From NCBI RefSeq assembly GCF_024582835.1, contig NZ_CP102096.1, positions 1,550,001 to 1,614,000 on the forward strand: a stretch of 64,000 nucleotides of DNA, given 5' to 3'. The notes under the pieces are model-generated. The model made no database searches. It saw only the letters and a program-made list of their open reading frames with translations, and was not told the origin of the DNA. This DNA comes from Vibrio japonicus. Its GTDB lineage: Bacteria > Pseudomonadota > Gammaproteobacteria > Enterobacterales > Vibrionaceae. A program made the position numbers and the translations under genes. Below are positions 1 through 8,335 of the stretch, in pieces; within the stretch, counting starts at the first letter, position 1; every line of letters begins with the position of its first letter.

Positions 1-745
1 GAGTCATAGACTCTTCATCCTCAAGTGACTGACCGTTGGTTAGACTCAGGTGTAACATTAAAGGCAATGCAAGCCCAGGGTCATCATAGAATAAGGGCAA
101 ACGCTCAAGTGCCCATTTATCTGCCTGAGCTTCTTGTACCCTAGATTGCTGTGTACTGACATTTCCTGAATGTTGGTACTTTATATGGGCTAGTTCATGC
201 AGGAAGAGCATCATCAAAGAAGCTTCAACGAATTCTCTATATAGCAAGCCATGTTCTCTAGGCATTTGCATTAGAAATCTACCGGCATCACGACACCCAG
301 GAAAATTTCCAAAGAAGCCAGGTGGCGTTTGAGCATTATTTACCTTTAAGCCCCGCACTGATCGGCCTGTGTTTTTAAAATACTCCTTATACATATATGA
401 GAGATATGCTCGAGCACAATCAGGGTACTCTTGAGATAAAACAGCTATTTGGGATAGAAGATCAATGGTTAAAACAATGCCATTGTAGAGTGTGATCTGC
501 TTTCGCCCTAAAGCGTTAGTTCCTGCACTTGCGTTTACTAAATTCCTTCTATCCACCTTGATTTTCAGGCCGTCTACCAGATGGCGTTCACTTTTTGGCA
601 AACGTTCTTTAGCAAAATATTTTAGATTTGGAGCAATAGCTTTTATCCGCGCATATACAATTTGATCATAAGTCTGCGAATTCGCTTGACTGCAACAGGC
701 GAGTATCACAGTAGATAACAAGAATTTACTTAAAATCCATTTCAT
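1..745 (-). CDS. Secreted or lipid-anchored HEXXH zinc metallopeptidase, partial
   Basis: The reading frame starts at ATG 745-743 and stays open to base 1, so 248 codons are visible and the C-terminus lies outside the window. The N-terminus is a signal sequence ending in ILAC, a plausible lipobox with Cys17. A HELAH motif (His183, Glu184, His187) is followed 18 residues later by EAQAD (Glu205, Asp209), the pattern of gluzincin metallopeptidases such as M48, where the later Glu is the third zinc ligand. The start overlaps the stop of the upstream membrane-protein gene by one base (TGATG), so the two are translationally coupled. The substrate is unknown. The assignment as a zinc peptidase rests on the motif only; the fold family is inferred. 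Confidence 0.8.
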   Translation of the reverse strand, partial: MKWILSKFLLSTVILACCSQANSQTYDQIVYARIKAIAPNLKYFAKERLPKSERHLVDGLKIKVDRRNLVNASAGTNALGRKQITLYNGIVLTIDLLSQIAVLSQEYPDCARAYLSYMYKEYFKNTGRSVRGLKVNNAQTPPGFFGNFPGCRDAGRFLMQMPREHGLLYREFVEASLMMLFLHELAHIKYQHSGNVSTQQSRVQEAQADKWALERLPLFYDDPGLALPLMLHLSLTNGQSLEDEESMT

Positions 746-1434
746 CAGTCATCTCCATTTAGTAGCGTTTTAACTTGCTCAATGATTTCCAGACGCTCTT
801 TACTCAGTCTGTTTTCATAATTTGGATCACTGCTTATTTTTTGCTGCCAATTCAAAAATTCTTCATATGAGCCTTGCCCAATTAAGTCATCGATCAACAC
901 CGACTTTATGTTTCTAGTCGCTTCTAGGGATAGTCTCAGTCTTTCCCTAGCTTCATCTGTAGTTAACTCAAGATCAGAGGTGACGTATGTATCAATAAAA
1001 TCTAAAGATCTTACATTTAGTATCTTAGTCAATTTGTCCGCATCTAAGAGCGGGGTTGCACCGCCTAAAACCAAGCCTCCCCCCTTATCATTCCTAGATG
1101 TTTCATTCAGTGAGACTTTTATTTCTGAAGACATGACATATGTGAGTAAAACTGTCCCAAATAGAGCAAAAAACACCCCTGGACCGACCTTATTTAATTG
1201 AAGTTTGATGTTATTTGGAAGTTCAGCATCTAAACTTCCTAGATCTTGAATAGTTGTGAATAATCGGTAACCAAGATACAAAAGCAGGACACCCGAAGCG
1301 GCAACAATATACCGTTCAATAAAACGCATTATGACTATCGTGCGGTCATAATCCATCTGCTCTTGTGCATAAGCTGGGAGACAAAACAAAAACATGAAAA
1401 CTACAATTAGCTGAAACCGAAAGGTAAGGATCAT
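745..1434 (-). CDS. Small membrane protein with signal peptide, partner of the metallopeptidase
   Basis: This 229-residue protein is not one I recognise. It begins with a signal peptide that ends near AYA-Q, followed by two hydrophobic segments (about residues 42-60 and 85-103) and a polar, charged C-terminal half rich in Glu, Asp and Leu that probably forms helices. The start codon has a strong AAGGAGAG ribosome site nine bases upstream. Its stop codon shares a base with the start of the HEXXH peptidase gene, so the two probably act together, for instance as a membrane anchor or regulator of the peptidase. That role is inference from coupling alone. Confidence 0.7.
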   Translation of the reverse strand: MILTFRFQLIVVFMFLFCLPAYAQEQMDYDRTIVIMRFIERYIVAASGVLLLYLGYRLFTTIQDLGSLDAELPNNIKLQLNKVGPGVFFALFGTVLLTYVMSSEIKVSLNETSRNDKGGGLVLGGATPLLDADKLTKILNVRSLDFIDTYVTSDLELTTDEARERLRLSLEATRNIKSVLIDDLIGQGSYEEFLNWQQKISSDPNYENRLSKERLEIIEQVKTLLNGDD

Positions 1435-1689
1435 CTAAATTGCTCTCCTTTATATTTTGCTCTAACAAATCGTCTTCAGACGGAATTAAAAGCTAATATT
1501 TAGCCTCGCTTATGACCAAACCGTCCAAAAGGCTGGCGTTAACAAACTTACAGTCTTTTCAGATGCAAGTGCAACTATTTACCTATGCCACTCAATGTAT
1601 CCGCACTCACAAGGCTTGGTCCCAATCACTGTTCCAGTAAACATCCATAACTTTAAGATAAAGTATAGTAATGATTCTAACCAACAAAG
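1435..1689 (-). other. Leader between intron 3' end and membrane-protein gene
   Basis: This 255-base gap lies downstream of the group II intron and upstream of the membrane-protein gene on the minus strand. It contains the ribosome binding site of that gene. No convincing coding frame, terminator or repeat is visible. It is the 3' exon side of the intron insertion. Confidence 0.4.
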
Positions 1690-1730
1690 GTCGGATAGGC
1701 GACACCCGTTACCGAGTGCCGCCCTCCTAA

Positions 1731-1764
1731 GAACCGTACGTGCAACTTTCACTGCATACGGCTC
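1731..1764 (-). ncRNA. Group II intron domain V catalytic hairpin
   Basis: The minus strand here begins GAGCCGTATGCAGTG and closes with GCACGTACGGTTC, a 34-base hairpin with a GAAA tetraloop. Size, AGC triad near the 5' end and the terminal loop match group II intron domain V. It is followed by the domain VI-like stem and the intron 3' end about 40 bases further on. Confidence 0.92.
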
Positions 1765-1800
1765 AAGCCTCCTCTAAGGCGTATTACGTTACCCAGCAGC

Positions 1801-3225
1801 CTAGATAGCAGTTAAAGCAGGATCAAACCATGAGTGACGGCTTTCCTTTTTCGGTTTCCTCTTAGCCAAGTAATCTTGGTATTGAGGATCGAACGGTGTC
1901 GCTGCACTTCGGATCTTCACATGCCTTTTGATCGGCGTTTTTGCTATTTGAATAAGGTTGTAGTGACAGTCCATATTGGCGATTTTCTGCCAACCATGAA
2001 ATTGCCAGCCACCACTTCTATTCATGTAGTATTTGCGCCTCACCCTGTCTTTTGGTTTAGTGGGATGACGTCTAACCGCCCATCGCCACAGGAGCCAGAA
2101 GATTTGATGACCGAGATAGCCGAAAGTTCGTTTTGCAACGCAGTGACGATAATAATTCGCCCAACCTTTCAGTTTGGGATTCAATAATCTGATAAGATCA
2201 TTGACTGGCATTGTTGCGTGCTTCTTGATGAGTTCACGCAAGTTTCTCAGGAAAGAGAGAACGTTAGTTTTACTCGGTTTGATGACTAGTTTGCCCTTGT
2301 ACTTCCTAAGGTTAAAACCAAGAAAGTCAAAGCCATCATCTATATGAGTAAGGTGCGTTTTCTCTTCAGATAGAGCCAACCCTCTCTCTTTTAGAAAATC
2401 AATCAGTCGAGGTTTAACTTCGTTAACAAGAACATCTTTTGATGAACCCGTTATCACAAAATCATCCGCATAACCTATAAAGTGAACTCGTTCCCCCGAT
2501 TTCTTAGCCACTTCTTTTACGAGCTTTTCTAAGCCCGCAAGTGTTAGTAACATAAGCGTTGGAGAGATAATTCCGCCTTGCGGAGTTCCTTCCGACGTTC
2601 AGTAGAACAAACCTTTATCGATATAGCCAGAGCCTAGCCACTGCTTCAGCATCTTTTTGTCTATTTGAACATTATCAAGTAGCCATTCATGCCCAATCTT
2701 GTCAAAGCAAGCTTTAATGTCACCCTCTAGAATCCAACGACCTGAACGCTTAAGGCACAAGCATTTGAAGCATTGTTGAATTGCATCTGCCGTGCTGCGA
2801 TTAGGTCGAAAACCATAGCTATTTGGATCTGCTACCGTTTCCGATATCGGTTCCAGTGCAAGTAAGTACAACGCCTGTTGCGCTCTATCTATCATGCATG
2901 GAATGCCTAGAGGTCTGAGTTTGCCATTCTTTTTCGGGATGTAGATACGTCTGAGGGGTTTGGCTCGATAACCTTTACGATTCAATTGATCTACTGCGGT
3001 CATTCGACGAGCATCTGTATTCCAGATGACACCATCGATTCCGGGAGTGTTACTGCCTTTGTTTTGGGACACTCGCTTCACAGCCAGTAATTTAGCTGAT
3101 CTCGAGTGCGTTAAAATCCACTGCAAAGCTCTCGCTTTACTGTGCCCTCTCGGGTTGCTTTTGCAATGCGCATTTGAAGCTTTAACACGTGCGACTCGAC
3201 GGCTTTCCAATCGACGGATTGCCAC
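1801..3225 (-). pseudogene. ltrA: Group II intron reverse transcriptase/maturase interrupted by one in-frame TGA
   Basis: This is a 474-codon frame for the intron-encoded protein. The N-terminal part (208 residues) has reverse transcriptase motifs including IPKKNGKLRPLGIP and ILEGDIKACFD. A TGA at 2601-2599 follows GLFY, after which the same frame continues with TSEGTPQGGIISP, the YADD active site (FIGYADDFV), and the maturase domain X (LKGWANYYRH). There is no frameshift: 3225 and 2553 are in the same frame. The C-terminus ends soon after a DPQYQDYLAKR segment with no HNH endonuclease. The stop separates the palm motifs, so both fragments alone should be inactive. Readthrough or a sequencing error are the alternatives. 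Confidence 0.9.
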
Positions 3226-3871
3226 TGAGTGCCATTAGGAGAGGCACTAACTTCTGATGAAGCCATCATTTGCGTTTCTCCTTAAATAAAGTTCTTCAAA
3301 TCATCTTGCAACGGGAGACCAGTTAGAAGTCAGCTCGCTTTCGCGCCAGATATGAACCTGTATCCACTTCATTACAAAATGGCATTCGCTTTCTCTAACC
3401 TCCTTTACCTGCATACCTATCGGTGACCTTCGCAGACCACTTTCCCGTAGGGAGATATTCAGGCTTACCCTGTTCCGTATGTCGCGCAAAATATCAGGTT
3501 AGACGCCCACTCTAGTGCGGAGAGTTCAACGATCACGAAAGGGCACTGCCCAACTCCTTTCCGACTCCCATTGCCATTTTGGCCACAGCGTATAAACCAC
3601 TTCCGCTGCTCAATCATATAACGCACCTTACGTGGATTCACTTACGCTCATCATACTGACACCCTAGCACTTACCCAATTTGTGGTTAACAGGAAGAACC
3701 TCCTCTCACGATTCAGTTCCCACTCGGTCTAACAACCGAGTTTCGTTACATTGTCGGATTCGCTGCTTTATTCAGAATCCTAGGGGCATCTGGTGATACA
3801 GATGGTTCACTCTTATCGTGGTGAACAACGCTTCATACGACTTCAGGTCGCACGGGCAGAACTGATTTAGG

Positions 3872-3917
3872 CAACCTGTCAGATATAGTCACATCGGAGA
3901 AGCGATACTGACAGGTT
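3872..3917. repeat. 11-bp inverted repeat beside the intron insertion point
   Basis: CAACCTGTCAG at 3872-3882 is matched by its exact reverse complement at 3907-3917, with a 24-base loop. It lies between the stop of the coiled-coil gene (3942) and the intron 5' end (3853). There is no T-run after either arm, so it is not a classical terminator. It could be a hairpin recognised during intron insertion or the remnant of another element. Confidence 0.6.
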
Positions 3918-3941
3918 GTATCCAGACTAATTCAAATAAAA

Positions 3942-4679
3942 CTACAACCCCAATTGCTCAGACAAAGCCTTCATCTGTTCCAGATCCATTTTGTGGACTG
4001 AAATCATTTGGTTGATCTGACTCAATCGCGAATTAGCTTCATCTTGTTTGTCACACGAATCTGATGTCGCTTCCCACGAAGTGCCTTGTAAGTAGTCATC
4101 ACACATCTTCTTCAGTGCGACTATCTTAGGGCGCAGCGCCTCTCGCTCTTTCTCTAAAGCTTCTAGTTCCATCTTCACTTTTAGCTCTTGTTGAAACAGC
4201 TCCCGCGATCGCTCAAACATTGTTGCCTGCATATCCGCTTGGCGATTTAACTTAACGTTTTGCTGATCGGCTTCTACGATCTTACTTTTCTGTTGGTTAA
4301 CTTGCTCTTCCAAAGAAAGGTTGACCTTCTCCAACTCCGCGACTTGAGATTTCAGTGCCAACAGTTGCTTGTCATACTGAGCTTGCTGCTCCTGAATCTT
4401 CAGTTCCAACTTTTCAGACACTTCGTTATCGACATTGGCCACTCGTTCTTCAACATTGATGACCAATTGATTTTTTTCATCCTCAAGCGCCAAATACTTC
4501 TCTTCCATTTTTTGATAAGTGGTTTCCCACTTGCTAGCAGTAAACGTAGATCCGATAAGCCCACCTAAAGCTAAGCCAAGCACGCCTGCTATCGCAATAT
4601 AGAGATAGGTTCTCCTGTCGCGCTCTTCTATGACTACAACATCATCATCACTTTCTTCAATATTGGTTTGCTTGTTCAC
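3942..4679 (-). CDS. Membrane-anchored coiled-coil protein of unknown function
   Basis: The 245-residue product starts at GTG 4679 with a GGAG site upstream. An acidic N-terminal tail (about residues 1-27) is followed by one membrane helix (about 28-48, rich in Ala, Gly, Leu) and then a long Glu/Gln/Lys/Leu-rich stretch (about 55-185) with heptad-like spacing, typical of a coiled coil. Two cysteines (in KKMCDDYL and SDSCDKQ) lie in the C-terminal part. It follows a 52-residue membrane protein by 17 bases and is probably co-transcribed with it. I do not recognise the family. Topology suggests a periplasmic rod with the short tail inside. Confidence 0.75.
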   Translation of the reverse strand: MNKQTNIEESDDDVVVIEERDRRTYLYIAIAGVLGLALGGLIGSTFTASKWETTYQKMEEKYLALEDEKNQLVINVEERVANVDNEVSEKLELKIQEQQAQYDKQLLALKSQVAELEKVNLSLEEQVNQQKSKIVEADQQNVKLNRQADMQATMFERSRELFQQELKVKMELEALEKEREALRPKIVALKKMCDDYLQGTSWEATSDSCDKQDEANSRLSQINQMISVHKMDLEQMKALSEQLGL

Positions 4680-4696
4680 TTACTGCTCCTACGTAA

Positions 4697-4855
4697 CTAG
4701 CGTATCAACTCAGAGATCATTAATGCGGCGGTGTAAACGAAAAAGCCAGACAATAAAGTAACCACGACATACTTTTGCAATTTTTCGTTGGTTCGATAGC
4801 GTACTAGCACAAACGCCAATGCCACCAAAAACACAATCGCAATTAATCGAGTCAT
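4697..4855 (-). CDS. 52-residue membrane protein
   Basis: ATG 4855-4853 is preceded by AAGGAG at good spacing, and the frame ends with TAG at 4697-4699. The product has two hydrophobic stretches (about residues 4-18 and 29-47) separated by a basic RYRTNEKLQK loop, suggesting a two-helix hairpin in the inner membrane with the loop inside. It is the first gene of a pair with the coiled-coil membrane protein 17 bases downstream. The strong ribosome site and the pairing argue that it is real. Function unknown. Confidence 0.7.
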   Translation of the reverse strand: MTRLIAIVFLVALAFVLVRYRTNEKLQKYVVVTLLSGFFVYTAALMISELIR

Positions 4856-5106
4856 AGGTTCTCCTTAGCTAAACCGCCTAACATTATTTTTAAATGCTAA
4901 CTGCCTAATTTATACCATCAATTTGCAGTTAATAGTCAGAGCTTAGTAGTTTTCTGTCAATTCGAGCTGAGTATTTGTACAATCACGCACAGAATTTCCG
5001 TTCCGTGAGCAATGAATGAGCAAGCTTTCACCGCGCACGGGAATACTAGTTGGTGGATACCAAGAAACAAGGTATAAAGAGCCAGTAAACTAATAGAGGC
5101 CAGATA

Positions 5107-5445
5107 ATGAAACCATTTAAGTTGGAAAACAAAAAACGTCGTCTTCAGAAAAAACTATTCCTAGGCGAATTCGCAATGCTTGGCTTTGACATTAGCTGCG
5201 AAACCACAATCACAGATTTTGATAGCTACGATGCATTCGTTGATGACTTTATTGACTACATCGACAGTATTGGCCTATGTTTTGGCGGTGGTGGCCTTGA
5301 GCACTTTGAAGGCTTCTTGTGCGCACAAAAACGCTTCCAAGACGCAACGGAAGAGCAAAAAGCGCAGGTTGTTGCTTGGCTAGAAGCGCGTAGTGAAGTG
5401 AAATCTGTCGAAGCGAGCGAGCTGGTAGACGCTAACTACTTCTAA
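5107..5445 (+). CDS. yggL: YggL family 50S ribosome-binding protein (DUF469)
   Basis: The 112-residue protein has the YggL pattern: a basic start (KNKKRRLQKK-like), an LGFDI strand, an acidic middle with VDDFIDYIDS, then CFGGGGLEHFEGFLC and a C-terminal VVAWLEARSEV helix. Members bind the large ribosomal subunit in E. coli; the exact role is poorly known. Length is normal for the family. A terminator follows within 35 bases, so it is probably a single-gene unit. Confidence 0.85.
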   Translation: MKPFKLENKKRRLQKKLFLGEFAMLGFDISCETTITDFDSYDAFVDDFIDYIDSIGLCFGGGGLEHFEGFLCAQKRFQDATEEQKAQVVAWLEARSEVKSVEASELVDANYF

Positions 5446-5477
5446 ACGCTGCGCTGTCTCAAGACATCAACGAATAT

Positions 5478-5504
5478 CCCCAGTTTTCAGGCTGGGGATT
5501 TTTG
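5478..5504 (+). terminator. Rho-independent terminator after yggL
   Basis: CCCCAG-TTTTCAGG-CTGGGG stem followed by ATTTTTG. Confidence 0.85.
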
Positions 5505-5649
5505 TATCTGAACACTTTTCGCTCACACCGTAAAACCCCCTAACAATACTGTTGAATTAGCTAAAAAACATGATAGAGTTCACAAGTCATTTTTAGCAAT
5601 ATTAATGACCATCTTTTACTCAACTTAATGAGTAATTGTTCCGATGAAG

Positions 5650-5850
5650 ACTGCAGGAGAGTGGTTATTAACCAATTATTAACAATTGGACAGAATAACC
5701 CGCCGAAGAATTAACTATTTCAGGTGCTGTTTACGCAGCAAGGACTGTAGTTGGAGGAACCTCTGGAGAGAACCGTTAAATCGGTCGCCGAAGGAGCAAG
5801 CTTAGGTTTTAACAACCGAGTGAAACTCTCAGGCAAAAGGACAGAGGAGT
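5650..5850 (+). promoter_or_regulatory. Tandem glycine riboswitch
   Basis: Two glycine aptamers lie in series. The first spans about 5650-5755 (GGAGAG, then CGCCGAAG, then the GCTG...CAGC stem and AAGGACTG). The second spans about 5757-5850 (CTGGAGAGAACCG, CGCCGAAGGAGCAA, then ACTCTCAGGCAAAAGGACAGAGG). These are the conserved glycine riboswitch elements. It precedes the sodium/alanine-glycine symporter gene by about 110 bases, as in other Vibrio. A perfect 6-bp stem (GAGATC-GAA-GATCTC, 5894-5908) followed by a pyrimidine-rich run lies in the expression platform region. Confidence 0.95.
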
Positions 5851-5957
5851 GGAAAGTACTGACCAGCTATAAGCCTTCTGTCTTTGGCTCTTTGAGATCG
5901 AAGATCTCTACTTTTCTCTCTTCTCCTTAGTAACGTTTTATCACTAAAGGGGAAATC

Positions 5958-7328
5958 ATGGATAACCTTCAATCTTTACTTACTACAATCGATCACTTTA
6001 TCTGGGGACCGCCACTACTTATCTTGTTGGTGGGTACAGGTGTTTACTTCACTTTTAGCCTCGGCTTAATTCAGTTTCGACACCTCCCTAACGCACTAAA
6101 GATGGTATTTAGTAAAGATGACTCTGCAAAGCCGGGCGATGTTTCTAGCTTCGCGGCTTTGTGTACTGCCCTATCCGCCACCATTGGTACGGGTAACATT
6201 GTTGGAGTAGCCACCGCTATTAAACTAGGCGGCCCGGGCGCTCTGTTTTGGATGTGGCTAGCGGCTTTGTTTGGTATGGCAACCAAGTACGCCGAGTGTT
6301 TACTGGCCGTAAAATACCGCAAAGTCGACGACAAAGGTCAAATGGTCGGCGGACCAATGTACTACCTGCAGTACGGTGTTGGGTCTAAGGCACTGGCGAT
6401 TATGTTTGCGGTCTTTGCTCTGGGTGTCGCTTGCTTTGGTATCGGTACCTTCCCACAAGTCAATGCGATTTTGGATGCCTCTGAAATTTCGTTCGGCGTA
6501 TCACGTGAAATCTCAGCAAGTGTGTTGACCTTACTCGTTGCATTTGTGACGTTAGGGGGAATCCAGTCTATCGCAAAAGTCGCGGGTAAAGTGGTCCCAA
6601 CCATGGCGCTATTTTATATATTGGCGTGCTTAAGCGTCATCATAATGAATGCCGAACAACTCCTCAGCGCGGTGGAACTGGTTCTGGTATCCGCATTTAC
6701 CTCTACGGCGGCAACGGGGGGCTTCCTTGGTGCTAGCATCATGCTTGCGATTCAGTCTGGTATCGCGCGCGGCGTATTTTCCAATGAATCTGGTCTTGGT
6801 AGTGCGCCTATGGCAGCCGCCGCTGCAAAAACTGATTCGTGCGTGAAGCAAGGCCTGATTTCAATGACGGGTACTTTCTTCGACACCATCATCATTTGTA
6901 CCATGACAGGTTTGGCGTTGATTTTGACTGGCGCGTGGCAAAGTGATTTAGCCGGTGCTGCGATGACGACTCATGCGTTTGCAATCGGCTTAAACGCAGA
7001 CACTTTTGGCCCGCTACTGGTTTCGATTGGTTTGATGTTCTTTGCATTTACGACAATATTAGGCTGGAACTACTACGGTGAACGTTGCGTGGTATTTCTA
7101 TTCGGTACAAAAGCAGTGCTACCGTATAAGTTTATCTTTGTCGCTTTGGTTGCTTCTGGCGCGTTCCTGCAACTGGATATGATTTGGATTATTGCTGATA
7201 TCGTTAACGGTTTGATGGCGATTCCAAACCTCATTGGCTTAATCGCCCTACGCCAAGTTGTTCTGGAAGAAACCAAGCTGTACTTTGCCAATACGATTGG
7301 CCAAAAGTCACTAGCCAGCGCGAACTAG
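5958..7328 (+). CDS. Sodium:alanine/glycine symporter, AGCS family
   Basis: The 456-residue inner membrane protein imports alanine and/or glycine with sodium. It carries AGCS features: the N-terminal FIWGPPLLILLVGTGVYFT segment, the conserved ALCTALSATIGTGNIVGVATAI stretch, GPGALFWMWLAALFGMATKYAE and GVFSNESGLGSAPMAAAAAKT. About ten membrane segments are visible and length is normal. AAAGGGGAAATC precedes the ATG. The upstream tandem glycine riboswitch makes glycine the likely regulatory signal and substrate or detoxification target. A bidirectional terminator separates it from the convergent LysE gene. Confidence 0.93.
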   Translation: MDNLQSLLTTIDHFIWGPPLLILLVGTGVYFTFSLGLIQFRHLPNALKMVFSKDDSAKPGDVSSFAALCTALSATIGTGNIVGVATAIKLGGPGALFWMWLAALFGMATKYAECLLAVKYRKVDDKGQMVGGPMYYLQYGVGSKALAIMFAVFALGVACFGIGTFPQVNAILDASEISFGVSREISASVLTLLVAFVTLGGIQSIAKVAGKVVPTMALFYILACLSVIIMNAEQLLSAVELVLVSAFTSTAATGGFLGASIMLAIQSGIARGVFSNESGLGSAPMAAAAAKTDSCVKQGLISMTGTFFDTIIICTMTGLALILTGAWQSDLAGAAMTTHAFAIGLNADTFGPLLVSIGLMFFAFTTILGWNYYGERCVVFLFGTKAVLPYKFIFVALVASGAFLQLDMIWIIADIVNGLMAIPNLIGLIALRQVVLEETKLYFANTIGQKSLASAN

Positions 7329-7370
7329 CAGGAAGTAATACCAAACGTATTGATTGGTAAGAAGAAAATG

Positions 7371-7400
7371 AAAAGAGCGACTATCCGAGTCGCTCTTTTA
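7371..7400. terminator. Bidirectional terminator between symporter and LysE-type gene
   Basis: AAAAGAGCGACT-ATCCG-AGTCGCTCTTTT is a 12-bp perfect stem with A- and T-runs on the two sides, serving both convergent genes. Confidence 0.9.
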
Positions 7401-7434
7401 CTTTCAATTTAATGTTTGCGAAATCACTGCAAGA

Positions 7435-8085
7435 TTATTTCTCATCTAACATGAGTTTTACGCCTAAACCCACCAGCACAACGCCCGTTGTCCCTTCCAT
7501 CCAATGCATGAAGCGCGCACTCTTGAGTAAGTTTTTCGCAGAGGTTAATGCTCCTGCCAAACCACATTGCCAAACCATGGCGATAACAAAATGGATTGCT
7601 GCCATTAAGGTTGACTGCAAAAACGCCGAACCTTCCGGATTAATAAATTGTGGTAAAAACGCGAGATAAAAGACCGCTGTTTTTGGGTTTAGCACGTTTG
7701 ATAAGAAACCCTCACGCAGCGAGCGAGAAAAGCTGAATTGATGACGAGTTATCGCCCCCGCTTCCGATTGCGGAGCCGAATGATTGTTCCACAAGCCTCT
7801 TAGCGTGGTAAAACCTAAATAGATCAGGTAGGCCGCACCCACCATCTTCACGATCTGAAACAATTCTGCTGATTGAGCAAGGATTGCCGAAATACCAATC
7901 GCAGAGAAAGTCGCATGGACAAACAAGCCGAGGCAAATACCCAAACTGGTCACCGCTCCATCGTTGAATCCACCACGTGATGAGTTACGAATCACCAACG
8001 CGGTATCCAAACCGGGAGTGAGTGTCAGTATCGTTATTGCTATTAAAAATGCCTCAAAGTTCTGTATCAAGCTTATGTCCACCAA
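7435..8085 (-). CDS. LysE/RhtB family amino acid exporter
   Basis: The 216-residue protein has six hydrophobic segments and LysE/RhtB marks: TLTPGLDTALVIRNSSRGG near the N-terminus (compare the family's TPGPDT motif, here with Leu in place of Pro), GICLGLFVHATFSAIG, and VGAAYLIYLGFTTLRG followed by a polar loop. FLSNVLNPKTAVFYLAFLPQF is the typical central signature. It probably exports an amino acid or related metabolite; the substrate cannot be told from sequence. It stands alone, convergent with the symporter gene. Confidence 0.88.
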   Translation of the reverse strand: MVDISLIQNFEAFLIAITILTLTPGLDTALVIRNSSRGGFNDGAVTSLGICLGLFVHATFSAIGISAILAQSAELFQIVKMVGAAYLIYLGFTTLRGLWNNHSAPQSEAGAITRHQFSFSRSLREGFLSNVLNPKTAVFYLAFLPQFINPEGSAFLQSTLMAAIHFVIAMVWQCGLAGALTSAKNLLKSARFMHWMEGTTGVVLVGLGVKLMLDEK

Positions 8086-8335
8086 AGAAGATTTGTACTG
8101 CTTCCTTTATAGCCGTATTTACGGCGGAATTTCAATCAATATTACGCAAATCGTGTGATCTAATTCATCCCTATATGGTGATGCCATCGCTGCATCGACT
8201 AAAAGAACAATTCGACTTTGCGACCCAGTACTTAAACTCATCGCAAATGGTGACGATTTTCAGAGATGATCACTTGGTATGCCCTCATATGGTTGATAAA
8301 CTTTTGTTTTATTTTTTAGTCATGGAAGGCGACAC

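Larger units (their letters stand above)
1690..3853 (-). mobile_element. Group II intron, complete by its ends, chloroplast-like type
   Basis: On the minus strand the element starts with GTGCGACC (complement of 3846-3853), the group II 5' consensus, and ends with a domain V hairpin, a domain VI-like stem and a final CCGAC at 1690. That gives about 2164 bases, with the maturase frame at 1801-3225 near its 3' end. The domain V sequence and the style of the reverse transcriptase fit the chloroplast-like bacterial class rather than class C; that class call is by eye. The 5' structured region (about 3226-3853) has no gene. It sits between two accessory gene pairs, just past an 11-bp inverted repeat. 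The exact 3' boundary could be off by one base. Confidence 0.88.

Noticed and set aside
1490..1560. Possible integron attachment site near GGCGTTAACAAAC
   Set aside because: The core does not match the attC consensus and no partner site or integrase is seen.
2599..2601. TGA as selenocysteine in the maturase
   Set aside because: No SECIS-like element is apparent and this family does not use selenocysteine; a nonsense mutation is simpler.
3301..3489. Open frame inside the intron 5' structured region
   Set aside because: It lies in the part of the intron that folds as catalytic RNA, with no ribosome site and no recognisable product.
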